A stretch of 64,000 bases of DNA from NCBI GenBank assembly GCA_918298275.1, contig CAKJZO010000024.1, positions 1 through 64,000 of the forward strand. Reading direction: 5' to 3'. Positions 18,153-28,847 of the stretch are shown piece by piece. Numbering within the stretch: the stretch's first letter is position 1; every line of letters starts with the position of its first letter. Both the position numbers and the translations under genes were made by a program. Origin of the DNA: Spirochaetota bacterium. Its GTDB lineage: Bacteria > Spirochaetota > Spirochaetia > Sphaerochaetales > Sphaerochaetaceae. The notes under the pieces were generated by a model. That model had not been told where the DNA came from, searched no databases, and saw nothing but the letters and a program-made list of their open reading frames with translations.

Positions 18153-20849
18153 TTAGTTGATTGCAGCCTGTGCAGCGGCCAGTCTTGCGATTGGCACTCT
18201 GTACGGTGAGCAGGAGACATAATTCAGGCCGACTGTCTGGCAGAAGGCGATTGTCTTCGGATCACCACCGTGCTCGCCGCAGATACCGAGTCTGATGTCC
18301 GGTCTGACGGAACGGCCGAGCTTTGCAGCTGTCTGCATGAGCTTACCTACTCCATCCTGATCGATTGTTGCGAACGGATCGTACTCGTAGAACTGCTTGT
18401 CGGTGTCATTGACATAGTGTCCGAGGAAGCTTGCTGCATCATCTCTTGAGAATCCGCAGGTCATCTGAGTGAGGTCGTTTGTACCGAAGCTGAAGAACTC
18501 TGCTTCCTGAGCGATCTCGTCAGCTGTGATGGCAGCTCTCGGAACCTCGATCATAGTACCGATCTCATAGTCGATCTTCTCTTTTCTCTCTTCGAAAATC
18601 TGAGCGATGACTTCTTCTGCGTGCTTCTTGCAGAACTCGAACTCCTTGTGGTTGCCGACAAGAGGAATCATGATCTCAGGATAGACGTTGATGCCTTCCT
18701 TCTTCACGTTCATGGCAGCCTCGATGATTGCGCGGACCTGCATTCTGAGAATCTCAGGATAGATGATTGCAAGACGGCAGCCTCTGAAACCGAGCATCGG
18801 GTTGAACTCGTGCAGGGATGCAGCCTTTCTGGCAACCTCTTCCTGGCTGATGCCGAGGGCCTGAGCCATCTCATGTCTGGTTGTGCTGTCGTTGGGCAGG
18901 AATTCGTGAAGCGGCGGATCCAGCAGTCTGATGTTTGCCGGAAGTCCCTTCAGCTCGCGGAACATTGCCTCGAAGTCGCCTCTCTGCATCGGAAGGAGCT
19001 CGGCAAGAGCAGCTTCACGCTCGATGAGGTTGTTTGCAAGGATCATCTTTCTCATGGAGACGATTCTGCTTCCGCCGAAGAACATGTGCTCGGTTCTGCA
19101 CAGACCGATACCTTCTGCACCGAGCATGACAGCCATGTGGGTATCCTTCGGTGTATCGGCATTGGTTCTGACGCCCATTGTCTTGATTTCATCGACATAG
19201 CTCATGAACTTCTTGTAGTTCTGGAACAGGTTGGAATCCTTCTCCTTCATTGTTCCCTCGAGAACCTGAACGATCTCGGAAGGCTTGACCTGGATCTTTG
19301 CGTTGTAGACAGCGCCGTTGAAGCCGTCGATGGAGATGAAGTCACCTTCCTTGACGACGACACCGTTGACCTCGAATGTCTTGGTGGGAAGATCGACATG
19401 GATCTCACCTGCACCGGAAACACACGGGCAACCCATACCTCTGGCGACGACTGCAGCGTGGCTGGTCATACCGCCGCGGCATGTGACAACACCCTTGGAA
19501 ACTGCCATTCCGCCGATATCCTCGGGAGAAGTCTCTGTTCTGACAAGAATTACATCCTTTCCGAGCTCATGCCATGCCTCTGCATCCTCAGCAGAGAAAA
19601 CAACCTGTCCGCATGCTCCTCCGGGAGATGCATTGAGGCCGTTGGTAAGCGGCTTGATTCCGTCGGCCTTGATCTGTGCCTGGTCGAGAATCGGAGCAAA
19701 GAGCTTGTTGAACTCGCCTGCCGGAACTCTGGAAACAGCTGTCTTCTTGTCGATGAGGCCTTCCTCGACCATCTCGACCTGGGATCTGAGCCAGCTGAAG
19801 ATCGTTCTCTTTCCGTTTCTGGTCTGCAGCATGTAGAGCTTTCCTTCCTGGATTGTGAACTCCATATCCTGCATGTCGTGATAGTGCTTCTCGAGTGTTT
19901 CTCTGATCTTGCAGAGCTGATCGTAGACATCGGGATTGACCTTGCAGAGGGTCTCGATGGACTGCGGTGTTCTGATACCGGCAACGACGTCCTCGCCCTG
20001 AGCGTTCATGAGATACTCGCCGTAGAAGTGGTTGTCTCCAGTGGCGGGGTCACGTGTGAATGCAACACCTGTACCGGATGTCTCACCCATGTTACCGAAG
20101 ACCATGCACTGGACGTTGACTGCTGTTCCGAGAAGTCCGCGGATGTCATTCATCTGTCTGTACTTGATGGCTCTGGCGTTGTTCCATGAGCGGAAAACTG
20201 CATTGATAGCCTTGAAAAGCTGATCATAGGGATCAACGGGGAACTCCTCGCCTGTTGTTCTCTTGTAGATTCTCTTGTATCTCTTTACGAGGTTCTTGAG
20301 CATCTCCGTGGTGAGCTCATAGTCATATGTGAGGCCTTCCTCGTCCTTGACGTCCTGGATGGCTTCCTCGAACTTGTCGTGGGGAACTCCCATGACGACA
20401 TCACCGAACATCTGGATGAAACGTCTGTAGCTGTCCCATGCAAAACGCTCGTTGCCTGTCTTCTTGGTAAGAGCATCGACTGAATCCGGATTGAGACCGA
20501 GGTTGAGGACTGTATCCATCATACCGGGCATTGACTGTGCAGCACCGCTTCTGACTGAAACAAGAAGAGGATTCTTGTTGTCGCCGAGCTTTGCACCCAT
20601 GGTGCTCTCGAGCTGCTTGAGGTTCATGAGGACCTCGTCCTTCATTCCCTGGGGATACTCTCCGTTGTGCTTTGAGAAGTAATCACAGGCTTCTGTGCTG
20701 ATGGTGAATCCGGGAGGTACCGGAAGACCGATATTAGTCATTTCTGCGAGGTTTGCACCCTTTCCACCCAAAAGATCCTTCATGCCGGAAGTGCCTTCTG
20801 CCTTTCCATTGCCGAAGAAGTAAACCCATTTGGTAACTTTCTTTGCCAT
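18153..20849 (-). CDS. ppdK: Pyruvate, phosphate dikinase
   Basis: VYFFGNGKAEGTSGMKDLLGGKGANLAEM, CRGGMTSHAAVVARGMGCPCVSGAG; internal ATG MAKKVTKW used. Confidence 0.98.
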   Translation of the reverse strand: MAKKVTKWVYFFGNGKAEGTSGMKDLLGGKGANLAEMTNIGLPVPPGFTISTEACDYFSKHNGEYPQGMKDEVLMNLKQLESTMGAKLGDNKNPLLVSVRSGAAQSMPGMMDTVLNLGLNPDSVDALTKKTGNERFAWDSYRRFIQMFGDVVMGVPHDKFEEAIQDVKDEEGLTYDYELTTEMLKNLVKRYKRIYKRTTGEEFPVDPYDQLFKAINAVFRSWNNARAIKYRQMNDIRGLLGTAVNVQCMVFGNMGETSGTGVAFTRDPATGDNHFYGEYLMNAQGEDVVAGIRTPQSIETLCKVNPDVYDQLCKIRETLEKHYHDMQDMEFTIQEGKLYMLQTRNGKRTIFSWLRSQVEMVEEGLIDKKTAVSRVPAGEFNKLFAPILDQAQIKADGIKPLTNGLNASPGGACGQVVFSAEDAEAWHELGKDVILVRTETSPEDIGGMAVSKGVVTCRGGMTSHAAVVARGMGCPCVSGAGEIHVDLPTKTFEVNGVVVKEGDFISIDGFNGAVYNAKIQVKPSEIVQVLEGTMKEKDSNLFQNYKKFMSYVDEIKTMGVRTNADTPKDTHMAVMLGAEGIGLCRTEHMFFGGSRIVSMRKMILANNLIEREAALAELLPMQRGDFEAMFRELKGLPANIRLLDPPLHEFLPNDSTTRHEMAQALGISQEEVARKAASLHEFNPMLGFRGCRLAIIYPEILRMQVRAIIEAAMNVKKEGINVYPEIMIPLVGNHKEFEFCKKHAEEVIAQIFEERKEKIDYEIGTMIEVPRAAITADEIAQEAEFFSFGTNDLTQMTCGFSRDDAASFLGHYVNDTDKQFYEYDPFATIDQDGVGKLMQTAAKLGRSVRPDIRLGICGEHGGDPKTIAFCQTVGLNYVSCSPYRVPIARLAAAQAAIN

Positions 20850-20963
20850 TTCCACATTCCTTATAAAAAAAGATTTCTGATTAACATGACAATTTTTCAC
20901 AAACGTAACACTTCTTGTCAACCATGAACGGTATTATACTGTTTTTATTGCTGAGATACAAAC

Positions 20964-20999
20964 AAAAAAGCCGAAAAATCATAAATTTCCCGGCTTTTT
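20964..20999. terminator. Bidirectional hairpin with poly-A/T flanks
   Basis: AAAAAGCCG...CGGCTTTTT between sigma factor gene and ppdK. Confidence 0.75.
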
Positions 21000-21029
21000 C
21001 TCAAACGTTTGCGTTTAGTTAATCCGAAA

Positions 21030-21878
21030 TCAGGCGATGTAGGCCTTCAGTTCCTTTACTTCCTGATTCTCGGCAAGGCTTGTAAGTACCTTCTTTTCAA
21101 TCTGACGGATGCGCTCCTTCGTCAGGTGATAGATCTCTCCGACTTCCTTGAGACTCATTGCATCCTGGTTGTCCAGTCCGAAGCGGAGCTTGATAATTCC
21201 TCTCTCCTTCTCGGAAAGTGTATCGAGGATCCTGCTGACTGACGCCTTCAGGGCTTCTGTCATGACAATCTCATCCGGTCTGGGCTTGTCACACTCGATG
21301 AAGTCGCCGTAACTTGTATCTTCACCTGCACTTACAGGTGCATCAAGACTTGATACGTCGCGGGCGATCTGCATGATTTCAAGAACATCGTTCCTATCCA
21401 TTCCGCACTCAAGGGCAATGTCGTCGAGACTTACGTCATCCATGCCGCTCTTCTCGAGATTGGTCTTTGCCTGGAGAATCTGGATCAGGTCAGCACTCTT
21501 GTTCATCGGAAGTCTGATCATGCGTGACTTCTCGCCGATTGCCTTGAGGATTGCCTGTCTGATCCACCACACAGCATAGCTGATGAAATGGTAGCCCTTC
21601 TCCGGCTCGAACTTGTCGATTGCAGTGAGCAGTCCGATGTTGCCTTCGCTGATAAGGTCGATAAGAGGAAGACCTCTGTTCTGATACTGCTTGGCGATGC
21701 TGACTACAAAGCGCAGGTTGCCGTTGACCAGGCGCTCACGTGCATAGGAGTCGCCTGCCTTGGCTTTAAGCGCAAGCTCGTATTCCTCATCCCTTGTGAT
21801 GAGGGGAATCTTCTCGATGTCCCTGAGGTAGAGGGTGAGAGCTGAATTCTCATTGGTGTTTGCGTTGATGTTTGCCAT
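21030..21878 (-). CDS. RNA polymerase sigma factor, sigma70 family (RpoD/RpoS-like group)
   Basis: LVNGNLRFVVSIAKQYQNRGLPLIDLISEGNIGLLTAIDKFEPEKGYHFISYAVWWIRQAI; sigma4 MSLKEVGEIYHLTKERIRQIE. Confidence 0.95.
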   Translation of the reverse strand: MANINANTNENSALTLYLRDIEKIPLITRDEEYELALKAKAGDSYARERLVNGNLRFVVSIAKQYQNRGLPLIDLISEGNIGLLTAIDKFEPEKGYHFISYAVWWIRQAILKAIGEKSRMIRLPMNKSADLIQILQAKTNLEKSGMDDVSLDDIALECGMDRNDVLEIMQIARDVSSLDAPVSAGEDTSYGDFIECDKPRPDEIVMTEALKASVSRILDTLSEKERGIIKLRFGLDNQDAMSLKEVGEIYHLTKERIRQIEKKVLTSLAENQEVKELKAYIA

Positions 21879-22011
21879 AGGTTTCTCCTGTACAAATTAA
21901 CAAGCAAGGTCTGTGCCAATGAGTAATGCATTTTGATTAAGTTCTTTATAGTAAAGTAATTAAAATGAATAAATTGATGTTTTATTCAATGGTAATTTGC
22001 TATTATATATG

Positions 22012-22036
22012 AAAAAACTGTGTCACTTTGACACAG
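22012..22036 (-). terminator. Terminator overlapping the stop codon of the 22.0-kb gene
   Basis: CTGTGTC-AAAGT-GACACAG then T6 on minus strand; TGA stop lies inside the hairpin. Confidence 0.75.
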
Positions 22037-22463
22037 CCTTGGAGGTATCGTCCTTATTTGTACCTTTTTGACCCACAGATGGACTGAAATAGTAGATTTT
22101 CTGGTGGAAGAAGGAGCATTTTTCGTCGAAAGGATCTACCGGGAAGTCTATGCGGATTGTCTTGAACCATTGGTCGACGTTTGAAATCGGCCCGAACTGG
22201 GAAGTCTCGATCTCGTCCTTGAGGCTCTGCCATGTATCGCGGATGAGGTCGTGAACCATATCGCCTTCGGGTGCGGAGACTTCAAGATTTCGTTTGGAAA
22301 TGAGGTAGGAGCTCATCTGGATGCTGTAGAAGCGTTTCCAAAGGGGGTCTTCGTCGTTGTCCTTAGCCCTGGCGAGGAAGCAGTCGCAGAGTGTGAGCAA
22401 GGCATCGCGCATGGTCTTCATGCACCTTATCACATCCTTGTCCATACCAGAGCTGCTTTCCAT
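22023..22463 (-). CDS. Hypothetical protein
   Basis: ORF with internal start MESSSGMDKDVIRC; no recognised domain. Confidence 0.6.
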   Translation of the reverse strand: MESSSGMDKDVIRCMKTMRDALLTLCDCFLARAKDNDEDPLWKRFYSIQMSSYLISKRNLEVSAPEGDMVHDLIRDTWQSLKDEIETSQFGPISNVDQWFKTIRIDFPVDPFDEKCSFFHQKIYYFSPSVGQKGTNKDDTSKAVSK

Positions 22464-22570
22464 AGTTTTTTCCCTCGACAACAGGTAAGATAATAACGGA
22501 TCTGGAAATCGGAAAGACAAAGAGGGAAAAAAGTTAAGCATATTAAGTCAAAACATGGTAATATTCAGCT

Positions 22571-23812
22571 ATGCCAAGTGAAAATGTTCCAGAAAAATCA
22601 AAGAAAGCAAAAAAACAGCCGGTTTTGCAGAAGCGTCCCAATGCGCTTCTCTATTTCCTTGGAGCCAGAATCTATGCTCCGTTGATGTGCAGAAGAAAGT
22701 TCAATCTAGTAAGCAGCGGCGAACGCGTGAAAGGCCCTGCCCTTATCATCAGCAACCATACTTCCAACCATGATTACAAATTCATCGGCTGTGCTGTCAA
22801 ACCGGCTCGCATCTCCTTTCTGGTAACATATCATTTCTTTACATTCAAGAAATTTGCTTTCTGGCTTAAGGCAATCGGTGCTATACCCAAATACCAGTTC
22901 ACAACCGATCTCGAGGCCATGCGTAAGATCCAGTACGTTGTCCAGAAGCAGAAAGGCACCGTCTACATCGCTCCCGAAGGAACCGTCTATGCCAGCGGGC
23001 ATCTCGGCTTCATCTCCCCTGCCATCGCCAAGATGGTCAGGTTCCTGAAAGTCCCCGTTTATGCCTGTAAGATCGAGGGAGCCGGTCTCGGCAACGCAAA
23101 ATGGTCCACCCATACCCATAAGGGCAAAGTAAGCATAGAGACTCATAAGATCATCGATGCCGAAGAGTCAACATCCCTCTCGAAAGATGAAATCATGGAC
23201 AGGATCATTACTGCCCTCACCTACAGCGAATTCGAATTCCAGAAACGCGAGCACGTTCTTGTGGAAGGCAATGACAAGGCCCTCGGCTTCGAGACGATGT
23301 TCTACAAATGCCCGTGCTGCGGATCCGAGTTCACTCTCTCGACCGAAGGCAACGACGTAAGATGTTCTAAGTGCGGAACAATCGCTACCTTCCAGGATGA
23401 CTTTACGTTCAAGTGGAACACGGAGAAGCAGTATTTCGAGAACTACAGCCAGTGGTATGACTGGCAGTACGAGAAGATTCTGGAGGAAGTAAAGAAGCCT
23501 GATTTCAAGCTTGAGGATGAGGTTGATTACGAGATTGACGAGCCGGGCGTGGACCAGTATGTCAAGGTCGGGCATGGAGTTATGACCTTCAGTCATGACG
23601 GTTGGGACTACAAGGGCACCTACCGTGACCGTGAGTTCGAGGAGCATGATGATCCACGAACCGTCTTCATAGCTACGCTTACCGTCGGTAAGCACTTCCA
23701 GCTTCCGAACCGCGACGGTCATTCCAGGGCATATGCTCCTGCAAACCCGCTTACTTCAATGAAGTGGCACCTTGCATCCAGAGCCATGTCCGAGTTTCTG
23801 CAGAATCAGTGA
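22571..23812 (+). CDS. PlsC-like lysophospholipid acyltransferase with C-terminal zinc ribbon extension
   Basis: NHTSNHD (HX4D), YIAPEGTVYASG; then CPCCGSEF...VRCSKCGTI. Confidence 0.85.
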   Translation: MPSENVPEKSKKAKKQPVLQKRPNALLYFLGARIYAPLMCRRKFNLVSSGERVKGPALIISNHTSNHDYKFIGCAVKPARISFLVTYHFFTFKKFAFWLKAIGAIPKYQFTTDLEAMRKIQYVVQKQKGTVYIAPEGTVYASGHLGFISPAIAKMVRFLKVPVYACKIEGAGLGNAKWSTHTHKGKVSIETHKIIDAEESTSLSKDEIMDRIITALTYSEFEFQKREHVLVEGNDKALGFETMFYKCPCCGSEFTLSTEGNDVRCSKCGTIATFQDDFTFKWNTEKQYFENYSQWYDWQYEKILEEVKKPDFKLEDEVDYEIDEPGVDQYVKVGHGVMTFSHDGWDYKGTYRDREFEEHDDPRTVFIATLTVGKHFQLPNRDGHSRAYAPANPLTSMKWHLASRAMSEFLQNQ

Positions 23813-24934
23813 TTATTCTTCCTTTCCCGTCTCGTTGAGCTTTGCAAGCTTTTCCATATAGGAAGGGATGTCTATGTTCTGTGGGCAATGCTCCCTGCAG
23901 GAACCGCATCCGACGCAGTTTGAGGGCTGCTTGGCCTCCTCCACATCCTTGAGGTTGTTCTCCCACCTTCTGTTGTACTTGTAATCGTTATAGGTCTTGA
24001 GAAGGCTCGGGATATCAAGCTCCATGGGACAGTTCGGCGTGCAATATCTGCATGCAGTACAGGGAACTGTAAATCCTTCCTTGAAACGGTGTGCAATATC
24101 TATCAGAAAGTCGCTCTGCTCTTTCGTAAGGGCATTGTCCTTCTCGAAGGTCTTGAGGTTATCCACAACCTGATTCATCGTGGACATGCCGCTCAGCATA
24201 ACAATCACATTGTCATGGGTCATCAACCACCTGAAGGCCCAGGACGATACCGACCAGGTCGGCTGTGCCTGTCTGAGTTCCTCATCCAACTGTGGTGTAA
24301 GGCTTGAAAGGCGGCCTCCACGAACCGATTCCATGACGATTACAGGAATGTTGCGCTCAGTCAGTATATTGTATTCTTCCTCGGTTGTGCTGAATTCCCA
24401 GTCAAGGTAGTTCATCTGGATCTGTGCGAAATCCCAATCATGGGCATCGGCAAAACGCCTGAGAGTTTCGGGCTGAGCATGGGAGGAGAAACCGAAATAA
24501 GTGATCTTGCCCTCTTTCTTCATCTGCTCGAAGTACTCGATGCAACCGCAGCTCAGATAGCTGTCGATGTTTCTTTCGGTCATGCAGTGAAGAAGATAGA
24601 AGTCTATATGGTCGGTCTGGAGTCTTCTCAGCTGCTCCTCGAACACAGCCTTGTAGTCGGGATTCGCCCTATAGTTGAACTTGGTTGCGATATAGAAGCT
24701 GTCGCGGGGAAATGCCTTCATTCCCTCGCCGACGCAACGCTCGGAGTCCCCGTTCTGATATACATATGCGGTATCGAAATAGTTGACACCGCCCTTGAGG
24801 GCAGCTTCCATCATCCTGTGGGATTCCGGATAATCGATCGGCGAATTCCATTTGTCATCACCGAGGGACGGAAGCCTCATGTTTCCCATTCCCAGTCGTG
24901 ACAGCTTTATACCCTTGAATTCCTTGTAGATCAT
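23813..24934 (-). CDS. Aldo/keto reductase with C-terminal 4Fe-4S domain
   Basis: AKR N-terminus LGMGNMRLPSLG...; C-terminal CTACRYCTPNCP and CVGCGSCREHCPQNI. Confidence 0.93.
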   Translation of the reverse strand: MIYKEFKGIKLSRLGMGNMRLPSLGDDKWNSPIDYPESHRMMEAALKGGVNYFDTAYVYQNGDSERCVGEGMKAFPRDSFYIATKFNYRANPDYKAVFEEQLRRLQTDHIDFYLLHCMTERNIDSYLSCGCIEYFEQMKKEGKITYFGFSSHAQPETLRRFADAHDWDFAQIQMNYLDWEFSTTEEEYNILTERNIPVIVMESVRGGRLSSLTPQLDEELRQAQPTWSVSSWAFRWLMTHDNVIVMLSGMSTMNQVVDNLKTFEKDNALTKEQSDFLIDIAHRFKEGFTVPCTACRYCTPNCPMELDIPSLLKTYNDYKYNRRWENNLKDVEEAKQPSNCVGCGSCREHCPQNIDIPSYMEKLAKLNETGKEE

Positions 24935-24980
24935 GGCGGACCTCCCCTTTCTTCAACGAATTATATTATGCAAAAAATGT

Positions 24981-25013
24981 AAAAAAAAGCCATCGAGAGT
25001 AACACCCGATGGC
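24981..25013 (-). terminator. Rho-independent terminator of gpmA
   Basis: GCCATCG...CGATGGC followed by T8 on minus strand. Confidence 0.85.
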
Positions 25014-25032
25014 AGATAATCACATTGACAGA

Positions 25033-25776
25033 TTACTTGGCCTTTCCCTGGTTTGCAACGGCAGCCATCTTTGCGGCAAGTGCTTCCTGATCGCCCAGAT
25101 AGTACTTCTTGGTGACCTTGAAGTTGTCGTCGAACTCATAGACAAGTGGAACACCGGTCGGGATGTTGACGCCGAGGATCTCTTCTTTGCTCATGTTGTC
25201 GAAATACTTCACAAGGGCTCTGAGTGAGTTTCCGTGGGCAGCGATGATGACACGCTTTCCGGCCTTCATGTCCTTCTTGATCACGTTCTCGAAATAAGGA
25301 ACGACTCTCTCGATAGTTGTCTCAAGGCTCTCTGTAAGCGGGAGCTCCTTGGGATCAACAGATGCATAGATTGCCTGGTTGGCGGGATTTCTCTCGTCTG
25401 TGGCCTCGAGCATCGGCGGCTTGACATCGAAGGATCTTCTCCAGATCTTGACCTGTTCTTCACCATACTTCTCTGCGGTCTCGGACTTGTTGAGACCCTG
25501 AAGAGCGCCGTAATGTCTCTCGTTGAGCTTCCATGTCTTTGTTACGGGCAGCCATACGCGGTCCATTTCGTCAAGGATATGGTTGAGGGTATGGATTGCT
25601 CTCTTCAGATATGAAGTGTAGCAGACGTCGAAGTCATAGCCTTCAGCCTTCAGCAGTCTTCCTGCGGCAGCAGCCTCTTCGTGGCCCTTCTCGCTCAGAT
25701 CGACATCAGTCCAACCAGTGAACAGGTTGAGCTTGTTCCATTCGCTCTCACCGTGTCTAACCAACACAAGCTTCAT
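25033..25776 (-). CDS. gpmA: 2,3-bisphosphoglycerate-dependent phosphoglycerate mutase
   Basis: [44 protein letters not shown]. Confidence 0.98.
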   Translation of the reverse strand: MKLVLVRHGESEWNKLNLFTGWTDVDLSEKGHEEAAAAGRLLKAEGYDFDVCYTSYLKRAIHTLNHILDEMDRVWLPVTKTWKLNERHYGALQGLNKSETAEKYGEEQVKIWRRSFDVKPPMLEATDERNPANQAIYASVDPKELPLTESLETTIERVVPYFENVIKKDMKAGKRVIIAAHGNSLRALVKYFDNMSKEEILGVNIPTGVPLVYEFDDNFKVTKKYYLGDQEALAAKMAAVANQGKAK

Positions 25777-26012
25777 CATTTATGTACCTCCAGAAGGAAA
25801 AAAATTAGTTAGGTTCAAAACCAATTTATATTCTCACAAAGACAGATTGATGTCTAGTCAGATTAGTTCTTCAAGCATGTCAGTGCAGCCTTGCATGATT
25901 GTCAATGCATTTGTTCCCGTGAGAGTCAATTAACCCGGTTTTTCATTGACTTTACTTTTTTGATGTAGTTTCCATTGCAATGCCTTATAATGGCTTGCAT
26001 GGGAGAGTCCAT

Positions 26013-26834
26013 ATGAAAAAGTTTTTTCTATTGTCGGCGCTGGCATGCATTGTGTTTTCATTATGCTGTTGCGCTGAAAAAGAAATTGATGATGACGGTA
26101 CAATATCATTCAATGGCAAGAAATACATATGCACTTTCTCTGATGAGTTCGAATCCGAAAAACTAGATACAAACAACTGGAGATATTGTCCTCAGCAGCA
26201 GCGTCAGGATGCAGGCGGCTGGTGGAGCAATAAATGCAGTACTTTTGAAAACGGAAACTATGTCATAACATGTACCACCAGAGAAGACGGGACACCGATA
26301 AGCGGAGGAATAAGAAGCCGTGGAAAATTCGAACAGACTTACGGACTCTACAACATACGCTTCAAGGCTGAAAAAGCGGAAGGTCTCTGGTATGCATTCT
26401 GGCTCATGACTGACAAAATGAGTGATGCTACCGCAGGAAACGGCGCAGTTGACGGAGCTGAAATAGATATAATTGAAATAGTACCGCATGAGAAAGCCTA
26501 TTACACGACGATCCACTGGGACGGATACGGTGATAACCTTAAGAGCAAACATCCTGACGGAAAGACGATCAAAGACAGCTTTTACGGAACATACCATGAC
26601 CTATGGTTCCTGTGGGACGAAAACGGATACAAGCTTTACATGGATGGAACCGATAGTGCGCATCTCATCTATAACATGCCGGGAAAGCAGTATGGCGATG
26701 GAACATGTCAGGTTCCGTGTTATCTTAAGATAACGGCTGAATACGGAACATGGGCCGGTTCAATCGTACCGGAGCAGCTCCCGGCTCATTTTTATGTTGA
26801 TTATGTAAAAGTTTATAAGGAAACGGAGGATTAA
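26013..26834 (+). CDS. Glycoside hydrolase family 16 lipoprotein (laminarinase/lichenase-like)
   Basis: Lipoprotein signal peptide (FSLCCCAEKE), GAEIDIIEIVP matches GH16 E-[ILV]-D-x-x-E catalytic motif. Confidence 0.88.
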   Translation: MKKFFLLSALACIVFSLCCCAEKEIDDDGTISFNGKKYICTFSDEFESEKLDTNNWRYCPQQQRQDAGGWWSNKCSTFENGNYVITCTTREDGTPISGGIRSRGKFEQTYGLYNIRFKAEKAEGLWYAFWLMTDKMSDATAGNGAVDGAEIDIIEIVPHEKAYYTTIHWDGYGDNLKSKHPDGKTIKDSFYGTYHDLWFLWDENGYKLYMDGTDSAHLIYNMPGKQYGDGTCQVPCYLKITAEYGTWAGSIVPEQLPAHFYVDYVKVYKETED

Positions 26835-26835
26835 T

Positions 26836-28431
26836 ATGAGACAATTGCTTAAGAACGCCAGAATCTATGACGGAACCGGTTCGGAACCCTATGTATCCGA
26901 TATTCTCGTTGAGGATGACCGCATTGCAAAGATTGCAGCGAATATCGAGGATCCGGCGGACAACGTAATCGACCTGACCGGAAAATCAATTGCATCAGGC
27001 TTCATCGATGCCCATTCGCACAACGACTGGTTTGCAATCAGAAAGGATCCTCTCCCCTATTTCAGCCCATTCATCAAACAAGGAATAACTTCTTTCATAA
27101 CAGGAAACTGCGGAATCTCTGCAATCGGCTTTGACAAGGACAATCCTTATACCGATAAGCTGGGAGGCGGAATCTTCGGCTTCAGGGACACCACCGGCAG
27201 ATACGGAATGCCGGATGAGTATTTCAAGGCAACCGACAAGAATATGCCCTGTAACATCGCAATCCTTGCAGGCCATTGTTCGGCACGAGCAGCTGCAGGC
27301 GGCAATGAGAACAGACCCCTCACTCCTGAAGAGGAAAAGCACATGCTCGCCATCCTTGAGGAGTCTCTCCAGAAAGGAGCAGCAGGTCTCTCCCTCGGCC
27401 TCATGTACACTCCTGGTCTCTATGCCGATACCGAGGAGCTCAAGAAGGTTGCTGCGCTGTGTGTCAAATACAACAAGCCGCTTACAGTCCACGCCCGTGC
27501 ACTTGGAAAGGTATCAATGGCCTATCCTGAGATATTCGGAAGACCTCACCTTCTCAGGGCAATGGATGAGCTGGTGGAGATTGCAAAGGGCACTCCGCTG
27601 AAGCTCCAGTATTCTCATGTCATCTTCATCGGAACCAAGAGCTTCAAGTGTAAGGATGAGCTCATGAAGATGTTCGATGACCTCAAGGCCAGCGGCGTTG
27701 ACCTGATGTTCGATATCTACCACGAGTGTGTAGGAACCACATCAATCCCCGTCATCCTTCCTGCATGGTATCAGGGAATGGATCCTAAGCAGCGCAAGAG
27801 CTTGATCTCAAGGCTGAAGCTCGCTGTCATCAAGGCCTCAGGCATCCTGCTCGGATTCACATTCAACGATATCCTCGTTGCATACATGGGACCCGGTATG
27901 GAGCATTATGAGGGCAAGACCGTCCATCAGATCGCAAAGGAGGAAGGACTTTCAGATCTGAATGCATACCTGATGCTCTGTGAGAAGAGCAACTTCGCCG
28001 GCCGTGCGAACATGGGTCCCTATTCTACTCCCGAGATCATCAGGGATCTTGAGCACAAGGAGAACGTCCTCTACATGACCGATGCCTGGGTTGAGGACTT
28101 CGGAGTCCAGAATCCGGCCATCTATGACTGTTTCCCCAAGTTCCTGCAGGATGCTGTCACAGGCCTCGGAGACACGTTGCCCAATACCGTCCGCAAGATG
28201 ACGGGAGCTGTAGCAGACAGATTCATGATCAAGGAACGCGGATACCTGAAGGAAGGCTATTATGCAGACCTTACGGTCTTCGATGAGGAAAAGGTAAGAA
28301 ACGGAATCCCCGATCAGGAGAAGGCTTTCGGCATTGAAAAGGTCTTCATCAACGGACAGCTGGTCATGGACGAGGACAAGCTGGACGAGAAGGCCCTGAA
28401 GACAACAGGCCGCGCAATCTCAATCATCTGA
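26836..28431 (+). CDS. N-acyl-D-amino-acid deacylase / amidohydrolase family
   Basis: GFIDAHSHND, ITGNCGISAIGF, LSLGLMYTPGLYADTEEL. Confidence 0.88.
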   Translation: MRQLLKNARIYDGTGSEPYVSDILVEDDRIAKIAANIEDPADNVIDLTGKSIASGFIDAHSHNDWFAIRKDPLPYFSPFIKQGITSFITGNCGISAIGFDKDNPYTDKLGGGIFGFRDTTGRYGMPDEYFKATDKNMPCNIAILAGHCSARAAAGGNENRPLTPEEEKHMLAILEESLQKGAAGLSLGLMYTPGLYADTEELKKVAALCVKYNKPLTVHARALGKVSMAYPEIFGRPHLLRAMDELVEIAKGTPLKLQYSHVIFIGTKSFKCKDELMKMFDDLKASGVDLMFDIYHECVGTTSIPVILPAWYQGMDPKQRKSLISRLKLAVIKASGILLGFTFNDILVAYMGPGMEHYEGKTVHQIAKEEGLSDLNAYLMLCEKSNFAGRANMGPYSTPEIIRDLEHKENVLYMTDAWVEDFGVQNPAIYDCFPKFLQDAVTGLGDTLPNTVRKMTGAVADRFMIKERGYLKEGYYADLTVFDEEKVRNGIPDQEKAFGIEKVFINGQLVMDEDKLDEKALKTTGRAISII

Positions 28432-28487
28432 TTCCGCAGAACATCAGTCACATTTACTACGTCTCGATAATGGATAAGCAACAGGAT

Positions 28488-28802
28488 TTACCGATTGTAT
28501 TTTATTCCTGCAGTTATCAGAAGTACTAACCCGGCAACAAAACAAGCAGCAAAACAAAAGAAACTATAAGGCGAACTTGTAAGCCAGAGAATTGCAGCTG
28601 ATATCAATAAACCGATGCCTATCAAAACAAGGCCGATTCCGGAAAGCTTACAGAAGGCAGCTTTGTTTTCTTCTGAGACTTTTTCCACATGATAATCATG
28701 CATCAAAGTAATCTTTTGCTTTTTCCATATGAGCCATCCCAGAATCGAAATGGTAATACCAACTACTGCAAAAATCAGTATTCCGAAAATTTCCCCAATC
28801 AT
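28488..28802 (-). CDS. Small membrane protein, DUF3784-like
   Basis: Three predicted TM segments; ILGWLIWKKQKITLMHDYHVEKVSEENKAAFCKLSGIGL pattern. Confidence 0.65.
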   Translation of the reverse strand: MIGEIFGILIFAVVGITISILGWLIWKKQKITLMHDYHVEKVSEENKAAFCKLSGIGLVLIGIGLLISAAILWLTSSPYSFFCFAACFVAGLVLLITAGIKYNR

Positions 28803-28847
28803 TTTTAACCTCAATCTTCATTTATCATTATTACAGACAAATCATAT

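Noticed and set aside
18621-20189. 522-aa ORF on the plus strand
   Set aside because: Lies wholly antisense to ppdK, which has clear family motifs; Leu/Asp/Cys-rich translation is typical of a shadow ORF.
21001-21013. CAAACGTTTGCG, similar to the LacI operators
   Set aside because: Sits on the upstream side of the terminator between the sigma gene and ppdK, and lacks the conserved GAAAACG half; likely coincidental.
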